Assembly: GCF_018070075.1 (NCBI RefSeq)
Contig: NZ_JAGPXE010000017.1
Span: 108,712-172,711, forward strand
DNA: 64,000 bases
Reading direction: 5' to 3'
Source: Saccharopolyspora endophytica
GTDB taxonomy: Bacteria; Actinomycetota; Actinomycetes; Mycobacteriales; Pseudonocardiaceae
Shown here: one piece after another, positions 1 to 8,269 of the stretch
How the letters are laid out: every line of letters starts with the position of its first letter
Numbering within the stretch: position 1 is the stretch's first letter
Made by a program: the position numbers and the translations under genes
The notes under the pieces: generated by a model
Told to the model about the DNA's origin: nothing
Databases searched by the model: none
Seen by the model: only the letters and a program-made list of their open reading frames with translations

Positions 1-1
1 G

Positions 2-421
2 TCGTACCGGGGGCGGCATCGCAGCATCGTGTGGCGCTGGTTCACCGAACCCGAGGTGCGGGCCGGGATGCCCGGCGAGGACTGGACGCACAACTCGGCG
101 GCCCAGGTCAGCGACCTCCGCGCGACCTACTCCCGGCGCGCGGGCGAGCAGGACATCACCAGCCTGGTCGAGGACCTGCTGGAGTGCAGCGAGGAGTTCC
201 GCGAGCTCTGGGAGCGGCACGAGGTCGGAATCCGCCACCTGGACCGGAAGCGCTTCATCCACTCCGAGGTCGGCGTGGTCGAGATCAACTGCGAAACCCT
301 GCTCACCCCGGACTCGGACCTCAAGCTGCTCGCCTACTTCCCAGCGGAGGGCACCGACGCCAGGGAGAAGCTGGACCTGCTCCGGGTCATCGGCACCCAG
401 GACCTGCACCCCAGCCCCTGA
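2..421 (+). CDS. XRE-family regulator, C-terminal MmyB-like ligand-binding domain (5' partial)
   Basis: The reading frame is open from the left edge, so the start and the N-terminal helix-turn-helix lie outside the window. What remains (about 139 residues) matches the MmyB-like ligand-binding domain found at the C terminus of actinobacterial XRE regulators. It opens with an R-H-R-S-I-V-W-R-W-F-T-E-P-E motif, has a glutamate-rich helix around ECSEEFRELWERHEV, and ends in the usual strand-rich tail (LLAYFPAEGTDAREKLDLL). Such proteins are cytoplasmic transcription factors whose C-terminal domain is thought to bind a fatty acid-like ligand. The family assignment rests on this pattern; the target genes cannot be told from the window. 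Confidence 0.8.
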   Translation, partial: SYRGRHRSIVWRWFTEPEVRAGMPGEDWTHNSAAQVSDLRATYSRRAGEQDITSLVEDLLECSEEFRELWERHEVGIRHLDRKRFIHSEVGVVEINCETLLTPDSDLKLLAYFPAEGTDAREKLDLLRVIGTQDLHPSP

Positions 422-791
422 TCCCGCAGTGACCCCGCTCACGCGCCAGGGCGTGCAATCGAACACCGGCGCGACCGAAAAGGCGCTCTGACCAGGGACT
501 TCTTGCTCTTGTGGCTGACGTCACGCGCGCTCGTGCGCGCAGGCGTTTTCGCTGGTCGCACATGAACACCTTCAGTTACCCTCCGCAATCGATCAGGGGT
601 AGCAGGCCTGTGTATCCCCTGTTCGCGTGAAGGCATCTTGAAGCTGCGACTACCCCTGGTTACCTTCGATGAGGCGAGTTACGGAAGGGTCACGGCGGCA
701 GCCGTCCCCGACGACAGCCGGAGCCCCCGAACGGTTGGGACCGCTTCCGCTCGCACCCCCGGACAAGCCCTGCGCTCCCGAAAGGAAGGTC
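422..791. other. 370-nt non-coding stretch upstream of a small secreted peptide
   Basis: No convincing gene is visible. The stretch contains three GTTAC elements, at 575-579, 659-663 and 678-682; the last two are spaced 19 bp apart as a direct repeat. There is also an imperfect inverted repeat, AGGGGTA at 595-601 against TATCCCCT at 613-620. The length and these repeats suggest a regulated leader or promoter for the peptide gene that starts at 792. Confidence 0.35.
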
Positions 792-986
792 GTGTTCCGC
801 CAGCGTCTTCTCCAAGTGCTCCCGGAGTCCGTTCGCGAGGACCCCACCCGCCTGACGCATGGTCTCGCCGCTGCCGCGGTCCTGGCCATGGCCACCATCG
901 CCCCGACGGCTCAGGCGCTCGCAGCACCCACCCCCGAACCTGCGCCCGCCGTCGCCCCCGCGGCGGTGTCGCAGACCTCCCCGTAA
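792..986 (+). CDS. Small secreted alanine/proline-rich peptide
   Basis: A 64-residue protein from a GTG start preceded by AAAGGAAGGT (781-790). A longer frame reaches upstream, but this start has the only good ribosome binding site. Residues 1-20 are basic and polar (VFRQRLLQVLPESVREDPTR). A hydrophobic alanine-rich segment (LAAAAVLAMATIAPTAQALA) follows, ending in an ALA-type signal-peptidase site near residue 46. The mature part would be a proline/alanine tail of under 20 residues. It has no recognisable domain. It is flanked by a perfect-stem hairpin at 1001-1039. Function unknown; export is inferred from the signal-like segment. Confidence 0.5.
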   Translation: MFRQRLLQVLPESVREDPTRLTHGLAAAAVLAMATIAPTAQALAAPTPEPAPAVAPAAVSQTSP

Positions 987-1000
987 GAACCCCACGATCT

Positions 1001-1039
1001 GAGGTGGACCGGAATGCCACCCCACTTCCGGTCCACCTC
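1001..1039. terminator. Bidirectional hairpin between convergent genes
   Basis: A perfect 14-bp stem (GAGGTGGACCGGAA at 1001-1014 pairing with 1026-1039) with an 11-nt loop. It sits between the end of the secreted-peptide gene and the end of the opposing DUF4236 gene. No T-tract is present, as is usual for actinobacterial terminators. Confidence 0.75.
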
Positions 1040-1052
1040 TCACCAACTCAGC

Positions 1053-1238
1053 TCACCGACGCCGCCGCTTGCCGTCGAACGTGTAGCGCCCCGGCCCCGG
1101 GGTGTCGATGGTCGTCTTGCCGTGCGTCATGTTCCGGCTGAACCGGCCGAGCTTGAACCCCCACGACGTGATCCGCGTGTTGTGGACGTTGAGGTAGATC
1201 GGCCCCAGTCTCACCCTCCTGTGCAGGTGAAATCCCAT
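1053..1238 (-). CDS. DUF4236-like small basic protein
   Basis: A 61-residue protein starting with MGFHLHRRVRLGPIYLNV. That is the family's MGF-x-hydrophobic-RR-x-x-LGP opening. It continues with alternating strands and a TPGPGRYTF turn that parallels the PGTGLSYT turn of DUF4236, and finishes with a KRRRR tail. I chose the ATG at 1238 because GGAGG lies 9 nt upstream; a GTG nine bases earlier abuts that site directly. DUF4236 proteins are short, all-beta and of unknown function. It is monocistronic and convergent with the secreted-peptide gene. Confidence 0.7.
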   Translation of the reverse strand: MGFHLHRRVRLGPIYLNVHNTRITSWGFKLGRFSRNMTHGKTTIDTPGPGRYTFDGKRRRR

Positions 1239-1493
1239 TTCTCGCACCTCCGCAGTACGTTCGCTTCACCGCTCGCGAGCCGAACCCGCGGCGAGCCGGG
1301 CACAAACCCCAGCAAATCACACATCGGACACCTCCAGCCACAAAGTCGATCTTCGCCGGTCACTCGCCCCACCCCGAGCGCGAGTGACCGGCGACTTCGG
1401 CGGCGAGGCGGCACGCTCATGAGCAGCGGTCACCGGGCGCGAGGAACGCCGGAGCATCGCGACGGGTGTTCGAGGACCGACGCGCGGCCCGTT

Positions 1494-1521
1494 ACGGTAG
1501 CTTCCCTACCGCTGGGTAGGG
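1494..1521. promoter_or_regulatory. Overlapping dyads upstream of acyltransferase
   Basis: Two interlocking inverted repeats share a central CCCTACC. CGGTAG (1495-1500) pairs with CTACCG (1506-1511), and CCCTACC (1504-1510) pairs with GGTAGGG (1515-1521). They lie about 50 nt before the acyltransferase start. This could be an operator for a dimeric repressor, or a small hairpin; no regulator gene is adjacent. Confidence 0.35.
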
Positions 1522-1570
1522 CTTGCTCGTTGTGGGAACGCAGGGTTGCGTCGTTGTTCGAGGTCGACAG

Positions 1571-2188
1571 ATGAACCGTTGGATGGGCCGGCTGACGCGG
1601 GCTTGGTGGCAGTGGGCGCGCAACGGCGCCGCCATTACCGCGCGGACCCGGGAAGGCCGCCGGTTCGGGTCGATGGGAGCCCGCAGTCATCTCGCGTTCC
1701 CGCAGGGAGCGCTGACCGGCTCCGAACGCATCCACATCGGCTCGGACTGCATCATCAACGAGCACTCGGTGCTCTCCGCGGGTCTGCCCGGAGCCGATCT
1801 GGGCGACGGCGATCCGATGATCGTGCTGGGTGATCGCTGCGTGCTCGGTCGCAACTCCGAGATCCTGGCGATGTCGTCGGTGGTGCTCGGTGACGACGTG
1901 TGGACCTCCAGCCGCGTGACGATCGTCGACCACCACCACCGCCACGACCTCACCGACGTGCCCGTCGCCGCGCAGTGGCCGCTGCCCGTGCGCCCGGTGA
2001 CCATCGGTTCCGGGACCGTGATCAGCACCGGATCGGTCATCCTCGCCGGGGCTCAGATCGGCGAGAACTCCATCGTCGCCTCCGGCGCCCAGGTGACGGC
2101 CGGGACCTATCCGCCCAACAGCGTGCTGGCCGGAGTTCCCGCGCGCGTCATCCGCACCCACACCGCCGTCGAGGCCGACGCCGTCTAG
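1571..2188 (+). CDS. Acyltransferase, left-handed beta-helix (hexapeptide) family
   Basis: A 205-residue cytosolic transferase. From about residue 45 it shows the repeated I/V/L-G-x-x-x-x hexapeptides of a left-handed beta-helix (IHIGSDCII, IVLGDRCVLG, VVLGDDVW, VTIGSGTVIS, AQIGENSIV). A characteristic DHHHRHD loop supplies the likely catalytic histidine, and the end reads PPNSVLAGVPARVIR, typical of maltose/galactoside/serine O-acetyltransferase relatives. The ATG at 1571 was preferred to upstream starts because residues before it are unlike the family. The acceptor is unknown; sugar or capsule O-acetylation is the usual role. The last four bases overlap the stop of the opposing DUF445 gene. 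Confidence 0.8.
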   Translation: MNRWMGRLTRAWWQWARNGAAITARTREGRRFGSMGARSHLAFPQGALTGSERIHIGSDCIINEHSVLSAGLPGADLGDGDPMIVLGDRCVLGRNSEILAMSSVVLGDDVWTSSRVTIVDHHHRHDLTDVPVAAQWPLPVRPVTIGSGTVISTGSVILAGAQIGENSIVASGAQVTAGTYPPNSVLAGVPARVIRTHTAVEADAV

Positions 2189-3420
2189 CTTGCGAGGAAT
2201 TCCAGGGCGAGGACCTGCACCTCGCCGACGCCGAAGCCCAGCAGCGCGCCGGTGGCGATGAGCATCCACTCCTCCTCGCGGAAGGCCGGGCGCAGCAGCT
2301 CCTCGAACTCGTCGGCCTCCAGCTCCTGCATCTTGCTGACCAGGGTGTTGCGGATGTCCATGGCGTCGGCGGCGTAGTCCTCGACGTAGCTCATGGTCTC
2401 CGGCAGCCTGCTCATCACCATCTCGGCGATGCGGCCCTTGAGGTCCTGGTAGCGGCGCCCGCCGACGGCGAAGACCACCAGCGGTTTGGCGATGCTGGTG
2501 CGCCTGCTGAGCTCCTCGTCGACCTTGCGCGTCACCAGCGCCAGCACCTTGTCCGACAGCGGTCCGCGCATCACCTCTTCGATGACGTTGCGCGGGGTGA
2601 CGATCTCCCTGGCGATCAGCTCGCCGTACGCCTCGGAGACCTCCTTGCGGCGCTTGAGGAACAGGCCCTGCCACTCGAAGAGGCCGAAGTAGGTGGTCGG
2701 CTGCTGCGGCCGGAAGATCATCTTCAGCGCGAGCCAGTCGGTGAACCACCCGGTGAACAGGCCGAACAGCGGCATCAGGATCGGCGCCTTGAACAGCACC
2801 CACGCCGACATCTGCACCAGGCCGATGATGAAGCCGAACACCGCGCCGGAGCGCCGGATGAACTGGAACTCCTTGCCGCCGGCCTCCAGGAAGATCCGGT
2901 TCAGCAGCTCCTTGTCCCGCACGAGCGCGGTGACGACCATGGACTTGAGGTCGAAGACGTTGTCCACATCGGACTTGATCTCGTCCATGATCTCGGCCAG
3001 CATGCGCGGTGCGTCGTTCTGCACCCGCTGGATCATGGCCCGCCGCACGATCTTCGGCATCGCCTCCCACACGCCGGGCTGGTAGGTGGAGCCGACCTCC
3101 TCGACGATCTCCTCGATCGCGTGCCGGAGCGGTTTCTCGACCTCGGCGACGATGCGCTCGGGGTCGAGCCGCTCGACGACCTCCTGCGGACTCAGGAGCT
3201 GTTCGGTGAGCGTGTCGCAGGCGATGCCGGCCATCTTCGCCGCGTGCTTGGGGACGATGCCCTGCCAGCCCAGGAACGGCTTCTTCCCGCGGAACTCCAC
3301 CGGGTAGAACATCATCTTGATCGCGAGGATCTTGGTGACGTAACCGATCAAGGCGGCCACGAGCGGGATCGACAGGTAGAGCATCCAGTGCTCGCCGAAG
3401 TCCTGGAGGATCGCGCCCAT
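2185..3420 (-). CDS. DUF445 family membrane protein
   Basis: 411 residues. An N-terminal hydrophobic segment (YLSIPLVAALIGYVTKILAIKMMFYP), a long amphipathic region, a second near-repeat with FGFIIGLVQMSAWVLFKAPILMPLFGLFTGWFTDWLALKMIF, and a C-terminal helix at ATGALLGFGVGEVQVLALEFLA fit the two-part DUF445 pattern. Such proteins sit in the cytoplasmic membrane and have no settled function. The ATG at 3420 follows GGGGAAGGG. The Abi-alpha gene lies 75 nt upstream on the same strand, so the two may be co-transcribed. The 3' end overlaps the acyltransferase stop by 4 bp. Confidence 0.85.
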   Translation of the reverse strand: MGAILQDFGEHWMLYLSIPLVAALIGYVTKILAIKMMFYPVEFRGKKPFLGWQGIVPKHAAKMAGIACDTLTEQLLSPQEVVERLDPERIVAEVEKPLRHAIEEIVEEVGSTYQPGVWEAMPKIVRRAMIQRVQNDAPRMLAEIMDEIKSDVDNVFDLKSMVVTALVRDKELLNRIFLEAGGKEFQFIRRSGAVFGFIIGLVQMSAWVLFKAPILMPLFGLFTGWFTDWLALKMIFRPQQPTTYFGLFEWQGLFLKRRKEVSEAYGELIAREIVTPRNVIEEVMRGPLSDKVLALVTRKVDEELSRRTSIAKPLVVFAVGGRRYQDLKGRIAEMVMSRLPETMSYVEDYAADAMDIRNTLVSKMQELEADEFEELLRPAFREEEWMLIATGALLGFGVGEVQVLALEFLAS

Positions 3421-3495
3421 CTCACACCCTTCCCCGGAAAACCCCGAAACCGCCTGCGCACCCCGCCGCAGTGGCTGCGACCATACCTGTCGCGA

Positions 3496-4311
3496 CTACG
3501 CGTTCAACGCGTCGCCGGTGGTCGGCAGGACGGTCGGATCGCATCGCTGCCAGAACCGCGCGCCCAGCTCGGAGATCCGCACGCTGCGGCGCACCACCTT
3601 CGTCGACTTCGCCGAGCGCAACGCTTCCCGGATCCGCGACTCGGTCTGCAGGATCTCGTACTGGTCGTCCATGGCCTCCAGCTCGGGGCCGATCTCGACC
3701 AGTCCCAGCGCGTGCAGGCGGCTGAGGTAGAGCGGAACCTCCTCGTGCAGGGCCACTCCCACCGCACGACCGACGGTCGAGCCGTTGCGGAGCGCGAACC
3801 TGCTGGTCCCGCCGATGCCGGCGCGCTCGGCGACGTGCACCACGGGATAGGCGGCACCGTCACCGAGTCCCGCGAGGATGCGGGCTTCGTCCGGGGTGAT
3901 CAGCCGCAGGATTCCGGCGTAGAGGCCTTCTCGGGCCTCGGCCTTGCTCGCGGTCGCCGAGCGGAACAGCAGCTCGGACATCGCCTCGCGCAGCCCGTCG
4001 TGGCCGTTGGCGACGTCCTCGTCCTCGGGAGCCTCCGGATCCGGGTGCTCCGCTTCGTCCTCTTGGCGTTCGTCGACGGAGTCCAGCCAGACCCGCACGC
4101 CGGAGGCCACGACCTTCTCGATGGCCTGCACCTGGCGTTCCACCTCGACGCCACCGGGCAGTTCGCGGACCAGGCCCATACCGGTGCGCGCGACATCGCG
4201 TCCCACCCGGCTCGCCAGGCCCAGCAGCCCGCCGATCACGTTCGAGCCCGTCGCCTCCGCGGCCTCGTGGTGCTCCTCGACGTGCCGGCTGAGCTCGATC
4301 TCCCCTGCCAC
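3496..4311 (-). CDS. Abi-alpha (DUF4393) family protein
   Basis: A 271-residue soluble protein. The GTG at 4311, behind an AGGTAGGGG-like site, gives VAGEIELSRHVEEH; a longer frame to 4419 looks non-coding. An amphipathic region with two glycine-rich helices (VIGGLLGLASRVGRDVARTGMGLV) is followed by an acidic linker (EDEAEHPDPEAPEDED). A C-terminal domain contains ITPDEARILAGLGDG, then a winged-helix-like stretch ending RISELGARFWQRC. This matches actinobacterial members of the Abi-alpha family, named after an abortive-infection protein. A role in phage defence here is not shown by context. It may form an operon with DUF445. Confidence 0.65.
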   Translation of the reverse strand: MAGEIELSRHVEEHHEAAEATGSNVIGGLLGLASRVGRDVARTGMGLVRELPGGVEVERQVQAIEKVVASGVRVWLDSVDERQEDEAEHPDPEAPEDEDVANGHDGLREAMSELLFRSATASKAEAREGLYAGILRLITPDEARILAGLGDGAAYPVVHVAERAGIGGTSRFALRNGSTVGRAVGVALHEEVPLYLSRLHALGLVEIGPELEAMDDQYEILQTESRIREALRSAKSTKVVRRSVRISELGARFWQRCDPTVLPTTGDALNA

Positions 4312-4530
4312 TCGGCCCCCTACCTCAACTCGTCGCGACCCGCCCCGACGCGGATCAGCGATCTGCGGAGTATCGCCCGAACGGCCCCGCCCGATCCAGG
4401 CCGGGGTCGTGGGAAGCACCGCGCCATTCCGCTCCGGGCAGCATCAGCGCACGTCGGCGGCCTGGTTTCGGCGCACGGCGAAGGGGGAATCACTGTGCGC
4501 GACAGCCATCACGCCACGAGGAGAGCGACG

Positions 4531-4896
4531 TTGGCGAAGGGCAAAACGGACGTTCAGGTCCGCAGGATCTACGAGGCACCGGCCGACCGGGATGGCAACC
4601 GCGTGCTGGTGGATCGCGTCTGGCCGCGCGGCATGAGCAAGGACGACGCCGCTCTCACGGAGTGGTGCAAGGAAGTCGCGCCGTCGACGGAGCTGCGCAA
4701 GTGGTACGGCCACGACCCGGAGAAGTTCGACGAGTTCCGCCGCCGCTACCGCGCCGAGCTCGACGGGCCGGAACGAGCTGAAGCGCTCGGGCACTTGCGC
4801 GAACTGGCAGCGCGCAAGCGGCTGACGCTGCTGACGGGCACCAAGCACCCGGACATCAGCCAGGCCGCGGTGCTGTCCGATGTCCTGACCAGCTGA
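4531..4896 (+). CDS. DUF488 domain protein
   Basis: A 121-residue protein with the family's signatures: RRIYEAP near the start, VLVDRVWPRGMSK (residues about 25-37), LTEWCKEVAPSTELRKWYGHDPEKFDEFRRRY, and LTLLTGTKHPDISQAAVL near the end. The TTG at 4531 is chosen because GAGGAGA lies 6 nt upstream; a GTG at 4495 would add 12 residues and also has a purine-rich site. DUF488 proteins are small, cytosolic and of uncertain function. It stands alone between the divergent Abi-alpha gene and the convergent acyl-CoA synthetase. Confidence 0.85.
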   Translation: MAKGKTDVQVRRIYEAPADRDGNRVLVDRVWPRGMSKDDAALTEWCKEVAPSTELRKWYGHDPEKFDEFRRRYRAELDGPERAEALGHLRELAARKRLTLLTGTKHPDISQAAVLSDVLTS

Positions 4897-4919
4897 CGCG
4901 GCATCGTCGCGGAGCGTGG

Positions 4920-6440
4920 TCAGTCGGCGACGGCTCGGGTTCGCAGCACGTTCTTCTGCAGCTTCCCGGTGGAGGTCTTGGGCAGCTCGCCGAAGGCGAT
5001 CTTCTTCGGCGCCTTGAACGCGGCGATGCGGGCGCGGACGAAGTCGATCAGCTCGGCCTCCCCCGCGCTCGACCGCGCGCGCAGGCTGACGAAGGCGACC
5101 GGGACCTCACCCCACTTCTTGTGCGGCGCCGCGACCACCGCGGCCTCCAGCACGTCGGGGTGGGCGGTGAGGGCGTTCTCGACCTCGATGGAGGTGATGT
5201 TCTCGCCACCGGAGATGATCACGTCCTTGAGGCGGTCGCGCAGTTCGACGTAGCCGTCGGGGTGGCGAACGCCGAGGTCGCCGCTGCGGAACCAGCCGTC
5301 GAGGGTGGCGTTCTCGGTGGCCTCGGGGTCGCGGTAGTAGCCGAGCATGACATCGTTGCCGCGCAGCAGGATCTCGCCCGGCGTCCGCCCGTCGGCGGGG
5401 ACGTCGTTGCCCTCGGGATCGGTGACGCGGACCGGTTCGGCGACGACGTTGGCGATGCCCTGGCGGGCGATCAGCCACGCCCGGCGCTCCGGGTCAGCGC
5501 TGTCCCACTCCGGTTGCCACTCGCAGACCACGGCGGGGCCGAAGGTCTCGGTGAGCCCGTACAGGTGGCGGATGTCGAACCCGAGCTCGCTCATCCTCGC
5601 CAGCAGCGCCGGCCACGGCGGTGCGCCACCCGCGAACACGCGCAGCACGTGGTCCAGCGTCCGCGCGTCGGGGTGTTCGGCGAGCATCGTCAGCACGGTC
5701 GGCGCGGCGCAGAAGTGCGTGATGCCCTCGGCATCGATCGCGCGCCAGACTTCCCCGGGATCGACCTTGCGCAGGCAGTGGTGCACGCCCCCGGCAGCCG
5801 TCACGGCCCACGGGAAGCACCAGCCGTTGGTGTGGAACATCGGCAGGGTCCACAGGTACTGGGACGAGGTGTCGAGCTTGGCGTGGTAGGCCATCGCCAG
5901 GGCCTGCAGGTAGGCGCCCCGGTGGTGGTACATGACGCCCTTGGGGCGGCCGGTGGTGCCGCTGGTGTAGTTGATCGACAGCAGCGACCGCTCGTCGGTC
6001 ACCTCGACCCGGTGCGGTTCGGCCGCGTCGACCAGGTCGTCGTAGGACTCCGAGTCGATCACCGGGATCGACCGCTCCCCCAGCACCTCCCGGAACTCGG
6101 CGTCGACCAGGACCAGGCTCGCCCCGCTGTGCTCCACGACGTAGGCGATCTCCGACGGGGCCAGCCGGGTGTTGAGCGCGACCAGCACCGCACCGGCCAG
6201 CGGGACGCCGTAGTGCGCCTCCAGCAGCAGGTGGGTGTTCGGCGAGAGCACCGCGACCCGATCACCGGGTTCGACTCCCCGCGCGGCCAGCAGCCCGGCC
6301 AGCCGCTGCGCGCGGTCCCAGAGCTGGGCGTAGGTGTCCCGGCGATCGCCGTCGACGACCGCCGGCCGGTCGGCGAACACCGCCGCCGCGCGTTCCAGGA
6401 AGGACACCGGACTCAGTTCCCGAAAAGCGATCCCGGTCAA
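4920..6440 (-). CDS. Acyl-CoA synthetase (AMP-forming)
   Basis: A 506-residue ANL-superfamily enzyme that activates a carboxylic acid to acyl-AMP and then acyl-CoA. It has the P-loop YTSGTTGRPKG (about residue 155), a GGAPPWPALL region, the substrate motif HLYGLTETFGP, WFRSGDLGVRHPDGYVELRDR with the hinge aspartate/arginine, and the C-terminal catalytic lysine in PKTSTGKLQK. The layout resembles medium-chain or aromatic acyl-CoA ligases (AlkK/DitJ type). The start is TTG at 6440, preceded by GAAGGAGG at ideal spacing; upstream in-frame codons look non-coding. It is divergent from the gas-vesicle operon, and the substrate cannot be fixed from the sequence. Confidence 0.9.
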   Translation of the reverse strand: MTGIAFRELSPVSFLERAAAVFADRPAVVDGDRRDTYAQLWDRAQRLAGLLAARGVEPGDRVAVLSPNTHLLLEAHYGVPLAGAVLVALNTRLAPSEIAYVVEHSGASLVLVDAEFREVLGERSIPVIDSESYDDLVDAAEPHRVEVTDERSLLSINYTSGTTGRPKGVMYHHRGAYLQALAMAYHAKLDTSSQYLWTLPMFHTNGWCFPWAVTAAGGVHHCLRKVDPGEVWRAIDAEGITHFCAAPTVLTMLAEHPDARTLDHVLRVFAGGAPPWPALLARMSELGFDIRHLYGLTETFGPAVVCEWQPEWDSADPERRAWLIARQGIANVVAEPVRVTDPEGNDVPADGRTPGEILLRGNDVMLGYYRDPEATENATLDGWFRSGDLGVRHPDGYVELRDRLKDVIISGGENITSIEVENALTAHPDVLEAAVVAAPHKKWGEVPVAFVSLRARSSAGEAELIDFVRARIAAFKAPKKIAFGELPKTSTGKLQKNVLRTRAVAD

Positions 6441-6823
6441 CCTGAAGCCTCCTTCTGCACCCGTCGTCGGGTGCGCGGAGCATAACCACCCGGATCCGCC
6501 GGGGCGAGAGTTCGCGAGCGCGCAACGGTCCGGCGAGACTCGGAGGCCCGGCACGTCGCACGACTCGATCTCAGCGGAAGCGTCGAGGCAGGTGCGATCC
6601 CGGCAGGCGACCTCGGAGCCGATCGAAGCCGTCCACAGTGGCCTCACGACGTGGTCGACGCGGCCCATCCCGGCCACCTTCGTTGATCACCGAAAACGTT
6701 GCCCGCTGAGGTGTGTTCCGCGAGAACCGGGGTACTCCGAGTTTATCCATTCGGATGCCGAACAAGATCTCGCGAGGAAGAGACCGAAGACGCAGATGCT
6801 GCGAACGCGGGGAGGCTGCTTCC
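6441..6823. other. Divergent promoter region between acyl-CoA synthetase and gvpA
   Basis: 383 nt without a convincing gene. Base composition drops in AT-richer patches around 6680-6770, immediately before gvpA. GGGTAC at 6730-6735 resembles the -10 element used by stress sigma factors of the SigB/SigF group. No clean -35 GTTT lies at the right distance, so this is only a suggestion. The gvp transcript most likely starts here. Confidence 0.4.
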
Positions 6824-7243
6824 GTGACGGTGGCAAATAACCAACAGAGCCGAAGTTCCGCTGTTTCCAAGCAACAGGCGAGCAGTCTCGCCGACGTCGT
6901 GGACCTCATCTTGGAGAAGGGCTTGGTGATCGATGCGTTCGTGCGCGTCTCGCTCGTCGGCATCGAGCTGATCACCATCGACGCGCGCGTGGTGGTCGCC
7001 AGCGTGGACACCTACCTGCGCTTCGCCGAGGCGACCAACCGCCTGGACCTGCACGAGAAGGGCGGCAAGGACCTGCCCGAGCTCGTCGAGGGCGTCACCG
7101 AGAGCGGTTCGCAGGGCAAGACGAAGGGAGTGATCGAGGCGGCCAAGGACACGGTCGACGAGTTCCGCGACAGCAGCCGCGAACGGGAGAAGGAACCGGC
7201 GCGACCCAAGCGAAGCGCCCAGCGGAGGGAGAAGGAGGAATGA
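6824..7243 (+). CDS. gvpA: Gas vesicle structural protein GvpA, with charged C-terminal extension
   Basis: 139 residues. Residues about 20-72 are a clear GvpA core (SLADVVDLILEKGLVIDAF, RVSLVGIELITIDARVVVA, SVDTYLRFAEA). This small amphipathic protein polymerises into the ribbed shell wall. The core is followed by about 65 charged residues (KGGKDLPELVEG and later SREREKEPARPKRS), a tail that actinobacterial GvpAs have and cyanobacterial ones lack. The GTG at 6824 has GGGGAGG 8 nt upstream. It is first in the operon and overlaps gvpF by four bases (ATGA). Confidence 0.92.
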   Translation: MTVANNQQSRSSAVSKQQASSLADVVDLILEKGLVIDAFVRVSLVGIELITIDARVVVASVDTYLRFAEATNRLDLHEKGGKDLPELVEGVTESGSQGKTKGVIEAAKDTVDEFRDSSREREKEPARPKRSAQRREKEE

Positions 7244-8016
7244 CCGCGCAGGCCGATCACCAGCAGAGCCGCGCCGAGACGAGGCACGGTGCGTACGTGT
7301 ACGGGATCACGCGTGAGCAGGAGGCCGGGCCTGGTGCTCTCCCGACTGTCGGGGTTGAATCCGAGGTGCGCGTGGTGTCACGTGGTGGGCTGTCGGCCTT
7401 GATCAGCGATCTGGAGATCAACCGTCCGCTCGGCACACCCGCCGACCTGCTGGCGCACGAACGCGTGCTGGACGCCGTCGCAGTCGAGACCACCGTGCTG
7501 CCCATGCGGTTCGGCGCGGTCCTCGCCGATGCCGACGCCGTCGCCGACGAACTCCTCGAACCCCATCGCGACGAGTTCACATCGGCGCTGGCCGAGCTCG
7601 ACGGCACGATCCAGTACGCGGTCCGCGGTTCCTACCTCGACGATGCGCACCTGCGCGAAGTCGTCGCGGAGGACCCCGTGATCGCCGAGTTGCGGGAGCA
7701 GCTGCGCGGTGTCGCGGAGGACGCCGCCTACGAAGAACGCGTTCGGCTCGGAGAACTGGTCCACGACGCGGTGGTGGCCAAACGCCGGGCCGATGCGGAG
7801 CAGCTGGTCCTGGCGACCGACTCGGCGACGCTGCGGTCGCGAGTCCACGACGTCGTCGGCGAATCGGAAGCCCTGCACGTGTCCTTCCTCGTCGACCGGG
7901 ATCAGGTCTCCGACTTCGAAGACGCGCTCGGAGAACTCGCGCAGCGGTGGGCCGAGCGGATCGGCCTGCGCCAGATCGGCCCGCTCGCGCCGTACGACTT
8001 CGTGCCGGAGGACTGA
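7240..8016 (+). CDS. gvpF: Gas vesicle protein GvpF (GvpL/GvpF family)
   Basis: 258 residues. It opens with the family's AYVYGITRE strand, followed by a VRVVSRGGLSALISDLE segment, LAHERVLDAVAVETTVLPMRFGAVLAD in the middle, a coiled-coil-prone stretch (EDAAYEERVRLGELVHDAVVAKR), and the C-terminal VSFLVDRDQVSDFEDAL / IGPLAPYDFVPED. GvpF is a minor shell or assembly protein that contacts GvpA on the gas-facing side. Start and upstream stop overlap as ATGA, indicating translational coupling; gvpG follows after one base. Confidence 0.92.
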   Translation: MTAQADHQQSRAETRHGAYVYGITREQEAGPGALPTVGVESEVRVVSRGGLSALISDLEINRPLGTPADLLAHERVLDAVAVETTVLPMRFGAVLADADAVADELLEPHRDEFTSALAELDGTIQYAVRGSYLDDAHLREVVAEDPVIAELREQLRGVAEDAAYEERVRLGELVHDAVVAKRRADAEQLVLATDSATLRSRVHDVVGESEALHVSFLVDRDQVSDFEDALGELAQRWAERIGLRQIGPLAPYDFVPED

Positions 8017-8017
8017 C

Positions 8018-8263
8018 ATGGGTTTGATCACGGCGTTCCTCGACCTCCCCTTGAAACCGGCCCGAGCGACGGTGTGGGTGGCGGAGAAGCTCAAGGACGC
8101 GGCGGAGGCCGAGTACTACGACCCGGCGGTGGTGCGCAACGAGCTGGCGAAGGTCGAAGACGCGCACGCCGTCGGGGAGTTGACCGACGAGCAGCGGGAC
8201 GACCTCCAGATGGCGCTGTTGGACCGTCTGGTGGAGGCGCAGAACCTGACCGAGGAGACGTGA
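8018..8263 (+). CDS. gvpG: Gas vesicle protein GvpG
   Basis: 81 residues opening MGLITAFLDLPLKPARATVWVAEKL, the hallmark of GvpG: a short hydrophobic N-terminal part with an L-P-x-x-P-A-R turn. An acidic amphipathic helical half follows (YYDPAVVRNELAKVEDAHAVGELTDEQRDDL). GvpG is an essential assembly factor in every studied gas-vesicle system. The ATG lies one base after the gvpF stop, so the genes are co-translated. Confidence 0.92.
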   Translation: MGLITAFLDLPLKPARATVWVAEKLKDAAEAEYYDPAVVRNELAKVEDAHAVGELTDEQRDDLQMALLDRLVEAQNLTEET

Positions 8264-8269
8264 TCCGCA

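Noticed and set aside
600..791. c-di-AMP (ydaO) riboswitch upstream of the small secreted peptide
   Set aside because: The context (exported product, long leader) fits, but the conserved GGGTGAATC-type core is not visible.
1900..4896. A 998-codon open frame covering several genes
   Set aside because: It is the shadow of DUF445 and the Abi-alpha gene in a high-GC region. Only its last 121 codons (DUF488) are a real protein; the rest is His/Arg/Asp-biased shadow translation.
6632..6645. Possible DnaA box (CCGTCCACA) before the gas-vesicle operon
   Set aside because: A single degenerate box without clustering or replication genes is not evidence for an origin.
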